Counted from the first letter of the stretch, positions 9,019 to 17,807 are shown. The stretch: DNA of 64,000 nt from Herpetosiphonaceae bacterium (GCA_013538855.1 JABXJS010000127.1:1-64000), one strand, 5' to 3'. Notes: a model not told the origin generated them from the sequence alone. Made by a program: numbers and translations.

Positions 9019-9040
9019 CCAGCAGCGCATGCGCGGCTGG
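9019..9040. terminator. Near-perfect palindrome downstream of the 9109-9708 gene
   Basis: CCAGCAGCGCATGCGCGGCTGG: outer CCAGC/GCTGG and inner GCGC/GCGC arms with one mismatch. There is no T-run, so terminator function is uncertain; it could also be a protein-binding site. Confidence 0.35.
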
Positions 9041-9108
9041 CAGGTGACGATTGGCGGCCTAGGCAGGTCGTGGTTGGGAAAGCGTGCTGTTTCGCTGTTG
9101 GTTATGGG

Positions 9109-9708
9109 CTATACCTTGGTGAAGACATAGCGCTGCTCTTGGCTGGTGTGGCCGATGAATTGTGCTGTATGAATGATCTCCTGGTCCTCAGCGAGCTTGT
9201 AGGTCACCCGATAGATGCTGCCGGTAACTGGCCCTGGCCCATAGGCTCGTGCTTGGTAGCCGGAAACAAGGATATGGGTGCCATCGACGTCTTCGACCAG
9301 GCGGCCCATCAGGCCCTCTAGGGCGAGCGCGTCGGGCTGCTGATTGAGATTAACGCGAATGTTGCTGATTAAGGTGCTGCGGTTGTTGCGGTAGAGTGTT
9401 TGCGAGGCGAGCATCGGCGTGCTCTCTGGCAGGTCTGCGCCCGCGAAGTAGACATTGCGAAACGCTGACGTTGTGCCTGAGATCACGCAGCGCATCTCCC
9501 ACTCCCAATCGTTGTTCTCTGGATCTGTCGCAAGAATAAAGTAGCTTTGCCCAATGCGCGGCCGCTGCTGCTCCGTGAAGCCGCTGCATACAATTGAGGC
9601 GAGCTGGGGCGAGGGCTGCCCAACAGCGCTCGCTGTGCCATCTTGCAGCAGAATCTGCGACTGACGGCTCATCACACGCACTTTTGTGTAGCTTGTCTTG
9701 GGGGACAT
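9109..9708 (-). CDS. Hypothetical protein
   Basis: A 199-residue protein of no recognised family. The start MSPKTSYTKVRVM at 9708 has GAGGAG 6 bases upstream; an in-frame ATG six codons earlier overlaps that site. There is no signal peptide or membrane helix. The sequence is mixed alpha/beta with conserved-looking blocks (PRIGQSYFILATDPENNDWE, GSIYRVTYKLAED) and a hydrophobic beta-rich end (QRYVFTKV). Monocistronic, with the upstream region shared with the 10159 regulator. Confidence 0.6.
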   Translation of the reverse strand: MSPKTSYTKVRVMSRQSQILLQDGTASAVGQPSPQLASIVCSGFTEQQRPRIGQSYFILATDPENNDWEWEMRCVISGTTSAFRNVYFAGADLPESTPMLASQTLYRNNRSTLISNIRVNLNQQPDALALEGLMGRLVEDVDGTHILVSGYQARAYGPGPVTGSIYRVTYKLAEDQEIIHTAQFIGHTSQEQRYVFTKV

Positions 9709-9946
9709 GGGAAACTCCTCATTCATCAGCCCGCATAGCGCGTCATGGCGACGGAAGGTGTTCCTAACGGACTGAGATCATCGTGCTGAAGGTACCGCTA
9801 TCTGTTCGACGTGGAACGGGCATTGCCGATTAAAGCGGTTCGATCTGCTTAGGGAAGAAGCATGCTGGCCTCCTGATCGGTGTATGCACTAGTTTGGTTG
9901 AGGGCTTTGGTTACAGCTCCATTAAAACATTGCTGCTTGGTTAAAC

Positions 9947-9999
9947 TGTACCAGTTTGTGGTACAAAAGTGAGTCAATCGAGTGGTACTCTCCTGGTAC
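9947..9999 (+). promoter_or_regulatory. Array of four TGGTAC half-sites (candidate operator)
   Basis: TGTACCA-GTTTG-TGGTACA forms a perfect inverted repeat at 9947-9965. Two further direct TGGTAC copies lie at 9983-9988 and 9994-9999. Within each pair the offset is 11 bases, about one helical turn. The array ends 6 bases before the -35 box of the next gene, a typical place for an activator or autoregulator site. Confidence 0.6.
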
Positions 10000-10005
10000 A
10001 CCGGC

Positions 10006-10035
10006 TTGCAACTCGCTCAAAGCCTCGTTTATAAT
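10006..10035 (+). promoter_or_regulatory. Promoter of the XRE/NB-ARC regulator
   Basis: TTGCAA (10006-10011), 18-base spacer, TATAAT (10030-10035). The implied leader to the ATG at 10159 is about 117 bases. Confidence 0.6.
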
Positions 10036-10158
10036 CGACGGCATACTCTTCATTCTGGTTCCCGACCCTCTTGTGGACCTGTCACATGAATGAATACTGC
10101 CGTTGATGTACACCAGTCTCTCCACACTGGTCTACGCTGCTGCTTTGAGGATGCTGCC

Positions 10159-12540
10159 ATGACGGAGCCGTTGTTTTCATTTGGGGAATGGGTGCGGCGA
10201 CGACGCAAGGCGCTGGATCTAACGCAGACAGCGCTCGCAGACAGTGTCGGCTGTGCTGTCGAGACGATCCGCAAGATCGAATCTGACAGCCGACGACCTT
10301 CACGGCCGATGGCTGTTCGTCTCGCCGATAGCCTGCACATTGCCCCCGCCGAGCGCGAACTTTTTTTACAGGTTGCGCGCTCTGAGCGCAGCGTCGATCA
10401 CCTTCCGCCACCGATTGCGGCGGCGGTTGTGCCAGATGTTCCGGCTGCGCCACGCCTGCCAACGCCGCTGACGAGCTTTGTTGGCCGCGCCCGCGCCCGC
10501 CTAGAGCTAGAAGCGCTTGTGCGCCAGCAGCGCCTGGTGTCGCTGGTGGGCATGGGCGGTGCAGGCAAAACGCGCCTCGCGCTGGAGGTGGCGCGGCAGC
10601 TCGAAGCTGAGTTCACCCATGGTGTGCGCCTGATCGAGCTTGCGCCGCTGCACGATCCTGACGTTGTTCTGCCAACAATCGCCCAGGCGTTTGATCTCCG
10701 CGAGGATGGCCATACGCCGCTCTTAACAACCTTAGTCGCCAAGCTGCGCGATCTGCACATGCTGCTGATTTTCGATAACTGCGAGCACCTGATCGACGCC
10801 TGCGCACAGTGGATCCCCACCCTGCTCGAGCAGTGCCCACGCCTGCACGGCATGGCCACATCGCGCGAGGCCCTGCGCGTCGCTGGCGAGCAGCTGTACC
10901 CGCTGGCACCGCTGGATCTGCCGCCAGAGGAGGCCAACACACCGCTGGCGCAGGTTGCCGAATGCGAGGCTGTGCAGCTGTTCTGTGCCCGCGCCCAGCT
11001 AATGCAGCCCGGCTTTGCGCTCGCTGCTGACAATGTCGCCGCTGTGGTGGCGATCTGTCGCCGCCTCGATGGCTTGCCGCTGGCCCTGGAGCTAGCGGCA
11101 GCACGCATGCGCTGGTACGCGCCCCAGGTGATCGCGCAGCAGATCGATGAGCCGCTTAGCGCGCTCGTCGATGGGGCGCGCAATATTCCCGCCCGTCAGC
11201 AGACGCTGCGCTCAATGATCGACTGGAGCTACAGCATTCTGGAGCCGAGTGAGCGCGAGCTATGGGAGTGTTTGGGCTTGTTTGCCGCCAGTTGGTCACT
11301 CGCAGCGGCTACCGCGCTCTATGCCAAGGGCAGCACCCCGCTACAGGTGGCGACGCTGCTCAACACGCTCAGCGATAAGCAGCTGGTGGTGCCGCTCCTA
11401 AGCGCCGATGAGCCGCGCTTTACAATGCTGGAGACACTGCGCGCCTATGTGCAGGAGCACTTCACGCAGCGCGCCGATCAGCTCAGCGTGCGCCAGCGCT
11501 ACGCCGACTTTTATCAGCAGCTTGTGCGCACAGCTGCCGCCCAGCTCAATGGCCCCGACGGCGAACTCGCGATGGCGCAGCTGAGCCAGGAGTATGCCAA
11601 TATTCGCGGCCTGCTGGAGTGGTGCTTCGCCGCCGCCGATCACTGGCCGCAGCTGGCCGCCGATCTCTGCGTAAACCTGTGGACCTTCTGGTGGAAGCGC
11701 GGCGATCTGTCGGAGGGCCGTCGCTGGCTGGCGCTCGCCCTGCAGGCTGTGCCTGAATCGGCCGAGGAGCAGCGCGGCTGGCTGCTCCAGGGCAGCGGGG
11801 TGCTCGCCCGCGCCCAGGGCGACACCGACGCCGCGATCGAGCTGCTGCGCGAGAGCTTATTTATCTGGCGCGGCCTTGATGATCCGCAGGGGATGGCGCG
11901 CACGCTCAATAGCCTCGGTGTGGTGCTCTTCAATCAGCGGCGCTACGCCGAGGCCGAGCGACTCTTTACCGAGAGCTTTGAGCTGCATCGCTATCTCAAC
12001 GATTTGGATCGCGCCGCTATGGCCTTGAACAACCTGGGCAATATCGCGTATAAGCAGCAGAACCTCGACCGCGCTACGGCGCTGTATACCCAGGCCCTTG
12101 AGCTGCTTGCCGACGCTGCTGAGCATCGCTCGACCTTGATCTTAATCAAGACAAATCTTGGCGAGCTGGCGCGCCTGCGCGGCGATATCAATGCCGCCGC
12201 ACAGCTCTTCGTCGATAGCTTGCACTACTACCACGCGGTGCAGGACCGCGAAGGTATTCTGTTTTGCTTGAACAATTTTGTTGAGCTGGCCCTGGATTGT
12301 CAGCAGGGCCAGCTGGCTGCCAAGCTGTTGGGCTGTATCGAGACAGAGCTGGAGACTATCGATGCAAAGCGCTCAATTGAGCAGGAGGAGGTCTATCAGC
12401 GCCAACTGCTTCAGCTTAGTCAACTTCTTTCAGCCGAGCAGATCCGTCAAACCTCTCAGGTTGGCGCTCGCCTTGGCGTGACCGACCTACTGCCGTTGAT
12501 TCAGCACGATTTGTTTTCAGGAGGTTTCCATGCCCGATAA
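10159..12540 (+). CDS. XRE-HTH / NB-ARC ATPase / TPR regulator
   Basis: A 793-residue multidomain regulator. Residues about 8-65 form an XRE-type helix-turn-helix (RKALDLTQTALADSVG ... VETIRKIESDSRRPSRP). A STAND NTPase of NB-ARC type follows: Walker A GMGGAGKT near residue 131, Walker B LLIFDNCEH near 202, ATSREAL sensor and GLPLALELAAARM near 305. The C-terminal half (about 545-700) holds TPR repeats (ARTLNSLGVVLFNQRRYAEAE, AALNNLGNIAYKQQNLDRA). Such STAND proteins switch on ATP binding once the sensor repeats bind a ligand, and here the output is DNA binding. The ATG at 10159 is chosen because an HTH starts directly after it; the longer frame from 10090 adds an unrelated N-terminus. It overlaps the next small gene, so that gene may be its target or partner. 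The TGGTAC array upstream suggests autoregulation. Confidence 0.85.
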   Translation: MTEPLFSFGEWVRRRRKALDLTQTALADSVGCAVETIRKIESDSRRPSRPMAVRLADSLHIAPAERELFLQVARSERSVDHLPPPIAAAVVPDVPAAPRLPTPLTSFVGRARARLELEALVRQQRLVSLVGMGGAGKTRLALEVARQLEAEFTHGVRLIELAPLHDPDVVLPTIAQAFDLREDGHTPLLTTLVAKLRDLHMLLIFDNCEHLIDACAQWIPTLLEQCPRLHGMATSREALRVAGEQLYPLAPLDLPPEEANTPLAQVAECEAVQLFCARAQLMQPGFALAADNVAAVVAICRRLDGLPLALELAAARMRWYAPQVIAQQIDEPLSALVDGARNIPARQQTLRSMIDWSYSILEPSERELWECLGLFAASWSLAAATALYAKGSTPLQVATLLNTLSDKQLVVPLLSADEPRFTMLETLRAYVQEHFTQRADQLSVRQRYADFYQQLVRTAAAQLNGPDGELAMAQLSQEYANIRGLLEWCFAAADHWPQLAADLCVNLWTFWWKRGDLSEGRRWLALALQAVPESAEEQRGWLLQGSGVLARAQGDTDAAIELLRESLFIWRGLDDPQGMARTLNSLGVVLFNQRRYAEAERLFTESFELHRYLNDLDRAAMALNNLGNIAYKQQNLDRATALYTQALELLADAAEHRSTLILIKTNLGELARLRGDINAAAQLFVDSLHYYHAVQDREGILFCLNNFVELALDCQQGQLAAKLLGCIETELETIDAKRSIEQEEVYQRQLLQLSQLLSAEQIRQTSQVGARLGVTDLLPLIQHDLFSGGFHAR

Positions 12541-12847
12541 GACCGTGACCATTCAGAACACCGGTACCTATAGCGTCGCTGTGTATCTCAACTCGGCGCG
12601 GCAGCCAACCGCAACGCTGTCTTCGAATCAGGAGTTTACGTACTACCCAGGCACGGATAACTCGATTACGTTGACGGTGTCTGGCACCGCCGTGACGGCA
12701 CAGGTGTATGGCACATCCTACAGCGGCTCGACGCCAACAACGAGTGTGACGGTCGATGTCGATCTCGTCAATGCAAGCGAGGTGAAGGTTGCGGTCAGCA
12801 CAGAGGGCAACTCCATCCTCGCTGTGCGCTGCGGTGATGGCTTGTAA
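12530..12847 (+). CDS. Small beta-rich protein coupled to the regulator
   Basis: A 105-residue protein with a strong AGGAGG site 5 bases before its ATG. It overlaps the end of the regulator gene by 11 bases, so it is translationally coupled. The sequence is almost all predicted beta strand, rich in Thr/Ser/Val (TVTIQNTGTYSVAVYLN ... SVTVDVDLVNASEVKVAV), with one Cys near the C-terminus (RCGDGL). No signal peptide. It resembles small Ig- or lectin-like sandwich proteins but no family was recognised. It is followed by a 19-bp hairpin. Confidence 0.7.
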   Translation: MPDKTVTIQNTGTYSVAVYLNSARQPTATLSSNQEFTYYPGTDNSITLTVSGTAVTAQVYGTSYSGSTPTTSVTVDVDLVNASEVKVAVSTEGNSILAVRCGDGL

Positions 12848-12878
12848 CACTCGATCAGCGGTGAGCAGATAGAGGCAG

Positions 12879-12923
12879 CACACGTTGCCCGCATGGATGC
12901 CATTTCCATGCGGGCAACGTGTG
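12879..12923. terminator. Long hairpin between convergent genes
   Basis: Perfect 19-bp stem CACACGTTGCCCGCATGGA / TCCATGCGGGCAACGTGTG around a 7-base loop. No T-run, but it is placed to end both the 12530 gene (+) and the DinB gene (-). Confidence 0.7.
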
Positions 12924-12969
12924 TACGGTGCGGTGTCTGAACGCTTGCTGTAGCCGCGCCTAGGTGCGC

Positions 12970-13503
12970 TCACTCAAGCGGGGTGTTGGTCGCAAGCGCG
13001 CGGATGGCCTGAATCTGGCCGCGATGCTCGGCCTCGTGCTGCATCAGGTGGTGCAGCGTCCACTCTGGGGTTACATCGTAGCGCGGCAGCGAGCGGGCCG
13101 TGCGCAGCCACTCTGCGCTCATGGGCCGAAGCTTCGCCAGCAGCAGGCCGCGCACCCAGTCAAGGCGGGCGATGTGCTGCGCGAGTGTCTCCCCAGCCAG
13201 ATTGCTGAGTTGACCGCTGTCATCGCGCATATTGTGCGGCAGCCACGCGCTGGCCTCGGCCGGAAACTCCTCGCCAAACATATCATCGTACAGCCAATCC
13301 AGCTCCACGACAGCGATGTGATAGAGCAGCGAGCCGATTGTGTTGGCCACGCCTGGCGCATGCCAGTCGACGAGATCATCGCTTAGCTCGGCCAGCAGGC
13401 TCTGCGTGCGCCGTCGAGTGTCCTGCATCATTGCCACCAGCAGCCCCACCTCCGGCGCATAGTTCGGATCAACCTTAAGTACGTTTTCCCAGCGTTCTGC
13501 CAT
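12970..13503 (-). CDS. DinB-like four-helix protein
   Basis: A 177-residue protein of the DinB/YfiT-like metal-binding four-helix bundle superfamily (DUF664/DinB_2 type). The expected metal triad is present: H62 in SLLYHIAVVELDW, and H156 with H160 in LMQHEAEHRGQI. AGGAGG lies 4 bases before the ATG at 13503. Members of the superfamily are often thiol- or substrate-dependent transferases or stress proteins; the substrate is not predictable here. Monocistronic. Confidence 0.85.
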   Translation of the reverse strand: MAERWENVLKVDPNYAPEVGLLVAMMQDTRRRTQSLLAELSDDLVDWHAPGVANTIGSLLYHIAVVELDWLYDDMFGEEFPAEASAWLPHNMRDDSGQLSNLAGETLAQHIARLDWVRGLLLAKLRPMSAEWLRTARSLPRYDVTPEWTLHHLMQHEAEHRGQIQAIRALATNTPLE

Positions 13504-13946
13504 TAAACCTCCTGAGGTATAGGTATAGAACAGTACTGCTCACTCTAGCTGCTGTTACCTGCGGCCACACCCGCCCCGCGACCGATTGTCGCAACTTATC
13601 GTGTCGATACACTAAAGTAGTGTGCTGATTCCTGTGTCGTAAGGTTATGCAGAAGGATCGTTGTGCTTAACCCAGCGTGGTTCTGGCTGCGAGCCTGCGC
13701 TGCTGACGCCCCGAACGGGTTCCCAACGCACGCTCAATTGCGCGCTGCGGGGAGTGTTCGGCAGGGGCGTTGCGGTTGGACCAGCTTCCGCATACCACCT
13801 GGCGACTGGACACAAAACCCAGCGCTAGGCAATCGCTGTGAGCGGTTGTGGTGGCACTAGCGCCGACTCTGCTGCAGCACGGCGCAGCGAGTAACCACGG
13901 TGGCTTGTTTTATGAAATTCAGGCCCAGAGCGTGAATCTAGCAGCA
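13504..13946. other. Intergenic region with inverted repeat and dispersed repeat copy A
   Basis: 443 bases with no convincing gene. An inverted repeat ACACTA-AAG-TAGTGT lies at 13609-13623. One copy of the dispersed repeat is at 13817-13891. A 65-codon plus-strand frame at 13663-13860 is Arg/Trp/Cys-rich, has no ribosome site and overlaps the repeat; not called. Confidence 0.6.
13817..13891 (+). repeat. Dispersed repeat, copy A
   Basis: Starts near ACCCAGCGCTAGGCAATCGC and continues through GAGCGG and AGCGCCGACTCT to GCAGCACGGCGCAGC. It is closely similar to 15411-15487, 1.6 kb away on the other side of the propeller gene. Confidence 0.6.
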
Positions 13947-15247
13947 CTACTGGCCCCAGAATGGGTAGAGATCATTGGCTGGATCAGTTGTTAGCTGTTG
14001 TAGCGTGGTTGGATCGCCATCGCTACGGATGCGCCACAGATCGCCGTTGCCTGAGCGGTTGGAGTGAAAGATGATCCACTGGCTGTCTGGTGACCATGTT
14101 GGGTCGTCGTCGAGAGCATTGTGCTCGGTGATGCGCTGTTGCTCGCTGCCATCAGCGGCGATGATATAGATCTCTGTGTTGCTCTGCTTTTGGTTGACAT
14201 AGGCGATGTGGCTGCCGTCAGGAGACCACATGGGTTGGTAGTTGATTTTACCGTCTGAGACCAGCGTGGTTGTGGTGTTGGTGTCTAGATTGAGAACTTC
14301 AATATCCCACTGACTTGAACTTTTACCGATTTGAAAGGCGATGTGTGTACCATCGGGCGACCACACCGGGCGGTACTCAGGGTAGCTGTTGCTGGTAAGC
14401 TGATGGATAGCCGGGCTGTTCGCGGTGAGTGGCTCCGTGGTTGTGCTATCAATATCAACAGTGTAGATATCGGCATTGCCACTGCGAATATTTGAGACAA
14501 AGACAATCTGCGAGCCATCTGGTGCCCACATTGGATCATCGGAATCAAAGGTAGTAAGCTGGCGCTGCTCAGAGCCATCGGCGCGCATAAGATAGAGATT
14601 CTTTTGACCATTGGTGTCTGAGACGTAGACAATCTGCTGGTGGTCAGGCGACCAGCGGGCGAGGTTATCGCTATCGACGTTGTTAGTGAGCTTAGTAACA
14701 CTGCTGCCGCCCCTGTCCATGACAAAAATTTCTTCGTCGCCATCGCGATCAGAGACAAAGAGTAGCGAGCCTACATCAGATGGTTGCAATGCTGACGTAG
14801 CTGACGGCTGGGTTGAGGCTAATTTGCCAGTGCTAGGGGAGATCATGGCGGCCAACGTAGGCGTGGTGGCGGAATTTTGTCCGTTGGGTGTTGCTGTTGA
14901 CGTGCTTGAGTCTGCGGTTTGGGACGTTTTCCAGACTAGAATAACGAGTGCCACCAGAGCTATCACACCTAGGCTAAGCAGAAAGGACGCTTTCGACGCC
15001 AAAACGGATTCAACGTCAGACTGCTCACGTATTTCACTGCTTGCGGAAGTACGGCGGCGCTCTATCTCTTTTTCAATGGCTTGAAGGCTTGACTGCGTTT
15101 TGCGAATATCATTCTCGAGCTTGACGGGAGCACTGGAAGGGCCATAGTCGGTTTTTTGCGTAAGAAAAACCCCTAGATGTTGTTTCTGCTGCTCATAAAT
15201 CTTTTGCAGTTGTTGAGTTGATCTGAAATGTGCTTGTAGTCATCCAT
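13947..15247 (-). CDS. Membrane-tethered TolB-like propeller, 5' end frame-broken
   Basis: The main frame runs from the stop at 13947 up to 15239. It encodes a coiled-coil N-terminal region (LQKIYEQQKQHLGVFL ... KLENDIRKTQSSLQAIEKE), one transmembrane helix (SFLLSLGVIALVALVILVW), a Ser/Thr linker and a propeller with about six PD40/WD40-like blades (WSPDGTHIAF, WSPDGSHIAY, WSPDSQWIIF). That frame has no usable start codon above the TTG at 15002. In the adjacent frame an ATG at 15247 begins MDDYKHISDQLNN and meets TAG after 24 codons. One extra A in the AAAA run at 15202-15205 would join the two. Hence a single-base deletion, a sequencing error or slippage. The architecture (cytoplasmic helical adaptor, helix, external propeller) suggests a sensor. 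A shorter product from the TTG at 15002 would start at the membrane helix. Confidence 0.65.
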
Positions 15248-15305
15248 AGGCTATCCAAAGCTACAGAGTATTGCTACTAGAAGTATGATCAGTATCATAA
15301 CCTAG

Positions 15306-15380
15306 AACCACAGAGCGTTGAGCATGAGCCTGCGCCTGAGCACCAGCGCCGACTCTAGCAGCAACAGACCACGCTGGCCT
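15306..15380 (+). repeat. Dispersed repeat, copy C (divergent)
   Basis: AACCACAGAGCG ... CACCAGCGCCGACTCTAGCA ... CAACAGACCACGCTGG. It shares its order of blocks and its end with copy B, about 105 bases downstream. Confidence 0.5.
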
Positions 15381-15410
15381 TTGCACCTGCATATGGACCC
15401 GCGCGGGCCA

Positions 15411-15500
15411 ACCACAGCGCTGGGCAATCGCGGTGAGCGGGTGAGACAGCAGCAGCGCCGACTCTATTGCAGCACGCAGCAGCGACAGACCACGCTGTCT
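15411..15500 (+). repeat. Dispersed repeat, copy B
   Basis: ACCACAGCGCTGGGCAATCG, then GTGAGCGGGTG, AGCGCCGACTCT and GCAGCACGCAGCAGCGACAG, ending GACCACGCTG. It matches copy A over its first 75 bases and copy C over its last 50. Confidence 0.6.
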
Positions 15501-15583
15501 TTTTCTTAAAAACTTGCACGTTGGCCGTGCATCGGCGACACTGATGGGCACGAGTTTTAGGCTTTGCAAGACAAGAAAGGACT

Positions 15584-16654
15584 GTGCACGTGCAGCAGGA
15601 ATGGACGCGGCGGGCGATGGCGATCATCGGCGCTGACTTCAATCGCTCGTCGGACACGCACTTGATTCGCGTTGATCTGCCGTTTACCGCTAAGATTCAG
15701 CTCTATCTGAAGGACGAGTCGACGCATCCAACTGGCAGCCTCAAGCATCGGCTGGCGCGCTCGCTGTTTCTATATGGGCTGTGCAACGGCTGGATTCACG
15801 CAGGCACCACGGTGATCGAGACCTCGTCGGGCAGCACGGCGATCTCGGAAGCCTACTTTGCGCGTCTGCTGGGCCTGCCGTTTATCGCCGTGATCCCGCG
15901 CAGCACCTCCAGCGCGAAAATTGAGCAGATCGCCTTCTACGGCGGGCAGGTGCACCTCGTCGATGAGCCGACGCAGATCTACGCCGAGGCGCAGCGGCTA
16001 GCCCGTGAGTGCGACGGCCACTACATCGACCAGTTCACCTACGCCGAGCGCGCCACCGACTGGCGCGGCAACAACAACATCGCCGAGTCGATCTTCGAGC
16101 AGATGGCCCAGGAGCCGTTCCCTGAGCCAACGTGGGTCGTTGTGGGCGCGGGCACCGGCGGAACCTCGGCGACCATCGGGCGCTACATTCGCTACACCGG
16201 CCGCGCTACCCAGCTGTGCGTTGTCGATCCGACCAACTCGGTGTTTTTCGACTACTACCAGCAGCGTGATCAGGCGCTGACGCTGAGCGTGCCGTCGGCC
16301 ATCGAGGGCATCGGCAGGCCGCGCGTGGAGCCGTCGTTTGTGCCGGAGATCATCGACCGTATGCTGCGCGTCCCCGATGCGGCCTCCTTCGCCGCCGTGC
16401 GCCTGCTGGCCGAGGTGCTGGGCCGCCGCTGTGGCCCCTCGACTGGCACCAACCTGTGCGGCGCGCTCGAGCTGATCTGCGCGATGCACGCGCACGGCGA
16501 GGACGGCTCGGTCGTCTCGCTGATCTGCGACTCGGGCGAGCGCTACCACGATACCTGCTATAGCGACGCCTGGCTGACCGAGCGCGGCCACGCTTGGGAG
16601 CCGCACCTTGCGCGCCTGCGCCACGCCTTTGAGCACGGCGAGTGGAGCGCGTAA
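15584..16654 (+). CDS. PLP-dependent cysteine synthase-family enzyme
   Basis: A 356-residue fold-type II PLP enzyme. [18 protein letters not shown] contains the Schiff-base lysine (K54). [10 protein letters not shown] is the substrate loop and [14 protein letters not shown] the phosphate-binding loop. [14 protein letters not shown] and [12 protein letters not shown] fit the cysteine synthase / cystathionine beta-synthase group, especially the single-domain L-cysteine desulfhydrase (Cds1-like) subgroup, which has the unusual SLKHR motif and a long C-terminus. Expected reaction: beta-elimination or replacement on cysteine or serine, in the cytoplasm. The start is uncertain between GTG 15584 and GTG 15590; AAAGGA at 15576 fits the second better. 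No sulfur-metabolism neighbour. Confidence 0.85.
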   Translation: MHVQQEWTRRAMAIIGADFNRSSDTHLIRVDLPFTAKIQLYLKDESTHPTGSLKHRLARSLFLYGLCNGWIHAGTTVIETSSGSTAISEAYFARLLGLPFIAVIPRSTSSAKIEQIAFYGGQVHLVDEPTQIYAEAQRLARECDGHYIDQFTYAERATDWRGNNNIAESIFEQMAQEPFPEPTWVVVGAGTGGTSATIGRYIRYTGRATQLCVVDPTNSVFFDYYQQRDQALTLSVPSAIEGIGRPRVEPSFVPEIIDRMLRVPDAASFAAVRLLAEVLGRRCGPSTGTNLCGALELICAMHAHGEDGSVVSLICDSGERYHDTCYSDAWLTERGHAWEPHLARLRHAFEHGEWSA

Positions 16655-16941
16655 GCGTCGTTGGAGCCTGGGTCGTCGGCTCGTGCTTGTGATTTTATTG
16701 ACATAATTTGATGGCGCATCTGCTTGAGCAGAGCGGCAGCGCGCTGGTGCATGGCTGGCATTAGTTAGCAGGCGAGATGTGTCCTTGAGTGTGGCGTAGG
16801 CGCTCCGTGATCGTGTGGGCGCTGCCGCAACGGTAGGCATGGCGGCGGCCGACACGTCATGAGCATATTGATCCAAGGCGTTGAGCCTTGCCCGCTCTTC
16901 CTTGCGCCGCAGCGAGGAGTGCAATTATCTGGAGGTACACC

Positions 16942-17784
16942 ATGCAACGACACGGGCGACGACGTTTCCACGTGCTGGTGCTGCTGGCGCTGCTGCTAGG
17001 CGTCACGGCGCTGCCGCGCACAGGCCAGGCGCAGCAACCTGCGGCAACGCCAAGCGACAACAGCGTCTACTCCGACGAGTTCAACGACGCTGGCTCGCTG
17101 GCAAACTGGCTGCCAGGGCCAAACCAGAGCTACGATCTGCTGGATATCAACAGCGTCAACCCGGGCCAGCTGACGTTTGTCCCGACCAGTAGCCCCAACA
17201 ACGCTTGGTATGCCGACTACACCGCCCCGCTGATCTACAAGCTCGTGCCAGGCAACTTCGCCGCGACAGTCGCGGTGGTTGCTGGCAACCGCAACAGCCT
17301 CGACCCACGCAGCGCGCCGCCGACCGGCCAGTACAACTCGGCGGGCTTTCTGGCGCGCGATCCGGCCAGCGCGCCTGGCAGCCAGAACTACGTAATGTAC
17401 AACGTCGGCTTTCAGGCCAACAACCTGAGCACCGAGCTTAAGACAACGGTCAACTCCACATCGATTCTTACCTTGACCACGACCAACGGCGCATACCAGG
17501 GCTTGCTGCGGCTGTGTCGCGTTGGCAACACCTTCTATGCCTATCATCAGCTCTCCAACGAGAGCGATTGGATCGCACGCGAGCCAGTGTGGCATCCAAC
17601 CCTGCCGGTGACCATCCAGGTGGGCCTGATCGTCAACGCCTGGGACACCACCGCCAACGGCTCGGACCTGTACGCGCTCTTCGACTATATTCGCTTCGAC
17701 AGCGCCGCCCCGCAGAGCGAGTCCGACTGCCTGCAGAGCGCGCCGCCAGCAGCACGGCTGTACCTGCCCGCCCTGCGGCGCTGA
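16942..17784 (+). CDS. Secreted concanavalin-like protein with YLPALRR tail
   Basis: A 280-residue secreted protein. GGAGG lies 6 bases before the ATG at 16942, which gives a clear signal peptide (RRRFHVLVLLALLLGVTALP, cleavage after GQA near residue 31). The mature protein opens SVYSDEFNDAGSLANWL and shows the beta-sandwich layout of DUF1349/LamG-like domains (FLARDPASAPGSQNYVMYN, FYAYHQLSNESDWIAREP, IQVGLIVNAWD). It ends ARLYLPALRR, the recurring tail of secreted proteins here. Carbohydrate binding is the usual role of such domains, but no catalytic motif is visible. Convergent with the PLD operon through a shared terminator. Confidence 0.8.
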   Translation: MQRHGRRRFHVLVLLALLLGVTALPRTGQAQQPAATPSDNSVYSDEFNDAGSLANWLPGPNQSYDLLDINSVNPGQLTFVPTSSPNNAWYADYTAPLIYKLVPGNFAATVAVVAGNRNSLDPRSAPPTGQYNSAGFLARDPASAPGSQNYVMYNVGFQANNLSTELKTTVNSTSILTLTTTNGAYQGLLRLCRVGNTFYAYHQLSNESDWIAREPVWHPTLPVTIQVGLIVNAWDTTANGSDLYALFDYIRFDSAAPQSESDCLQSAPPAARLYLPALRR

Positions 17785-17807
17785 GCCGCATCTTTATTGA
17801 TCCTGCC

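Larger units (their letters stand above)
9709..10158. other. Divergent intergenic regulatory region
   Basis: 450 bases between the divergent genes at 9708 (-) and 10159 (+). It holds the TGGTAC half-site array and promoter described separately. A small minus-strand frame (about 9922-10050) lacks a ribosome site and would cover these elements, so it is not called. Confidence 0.7.
15248..15583. other. Intergenic region carrying dispersed repeat copies B and C
   Basis: 336 bases between the divergent propeller and PLP-enzyme genes, largely filled by two repeat copies (15306-15380 and 15411-15487). No coding potential recognised. Confidence 0.6.

Noticed and set aside
9922-10125. 67-codon minus-strand frame in the regulator's upstream region
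   Set aside because: No ribosome site, overlaps the promoter and operator-like array, no similarity recognised.
13663-13860. 65-codon plus-strand frame
   Set aside because: Overlaps dispersed repeat copy A, Cys/Trp/Arg-rich, no ribosome site.
16698-16703. TTGACA upstream of the secreted protein gene at 16942
   Set aside because: No -10 box at 16-18 bases; promoter not supported.
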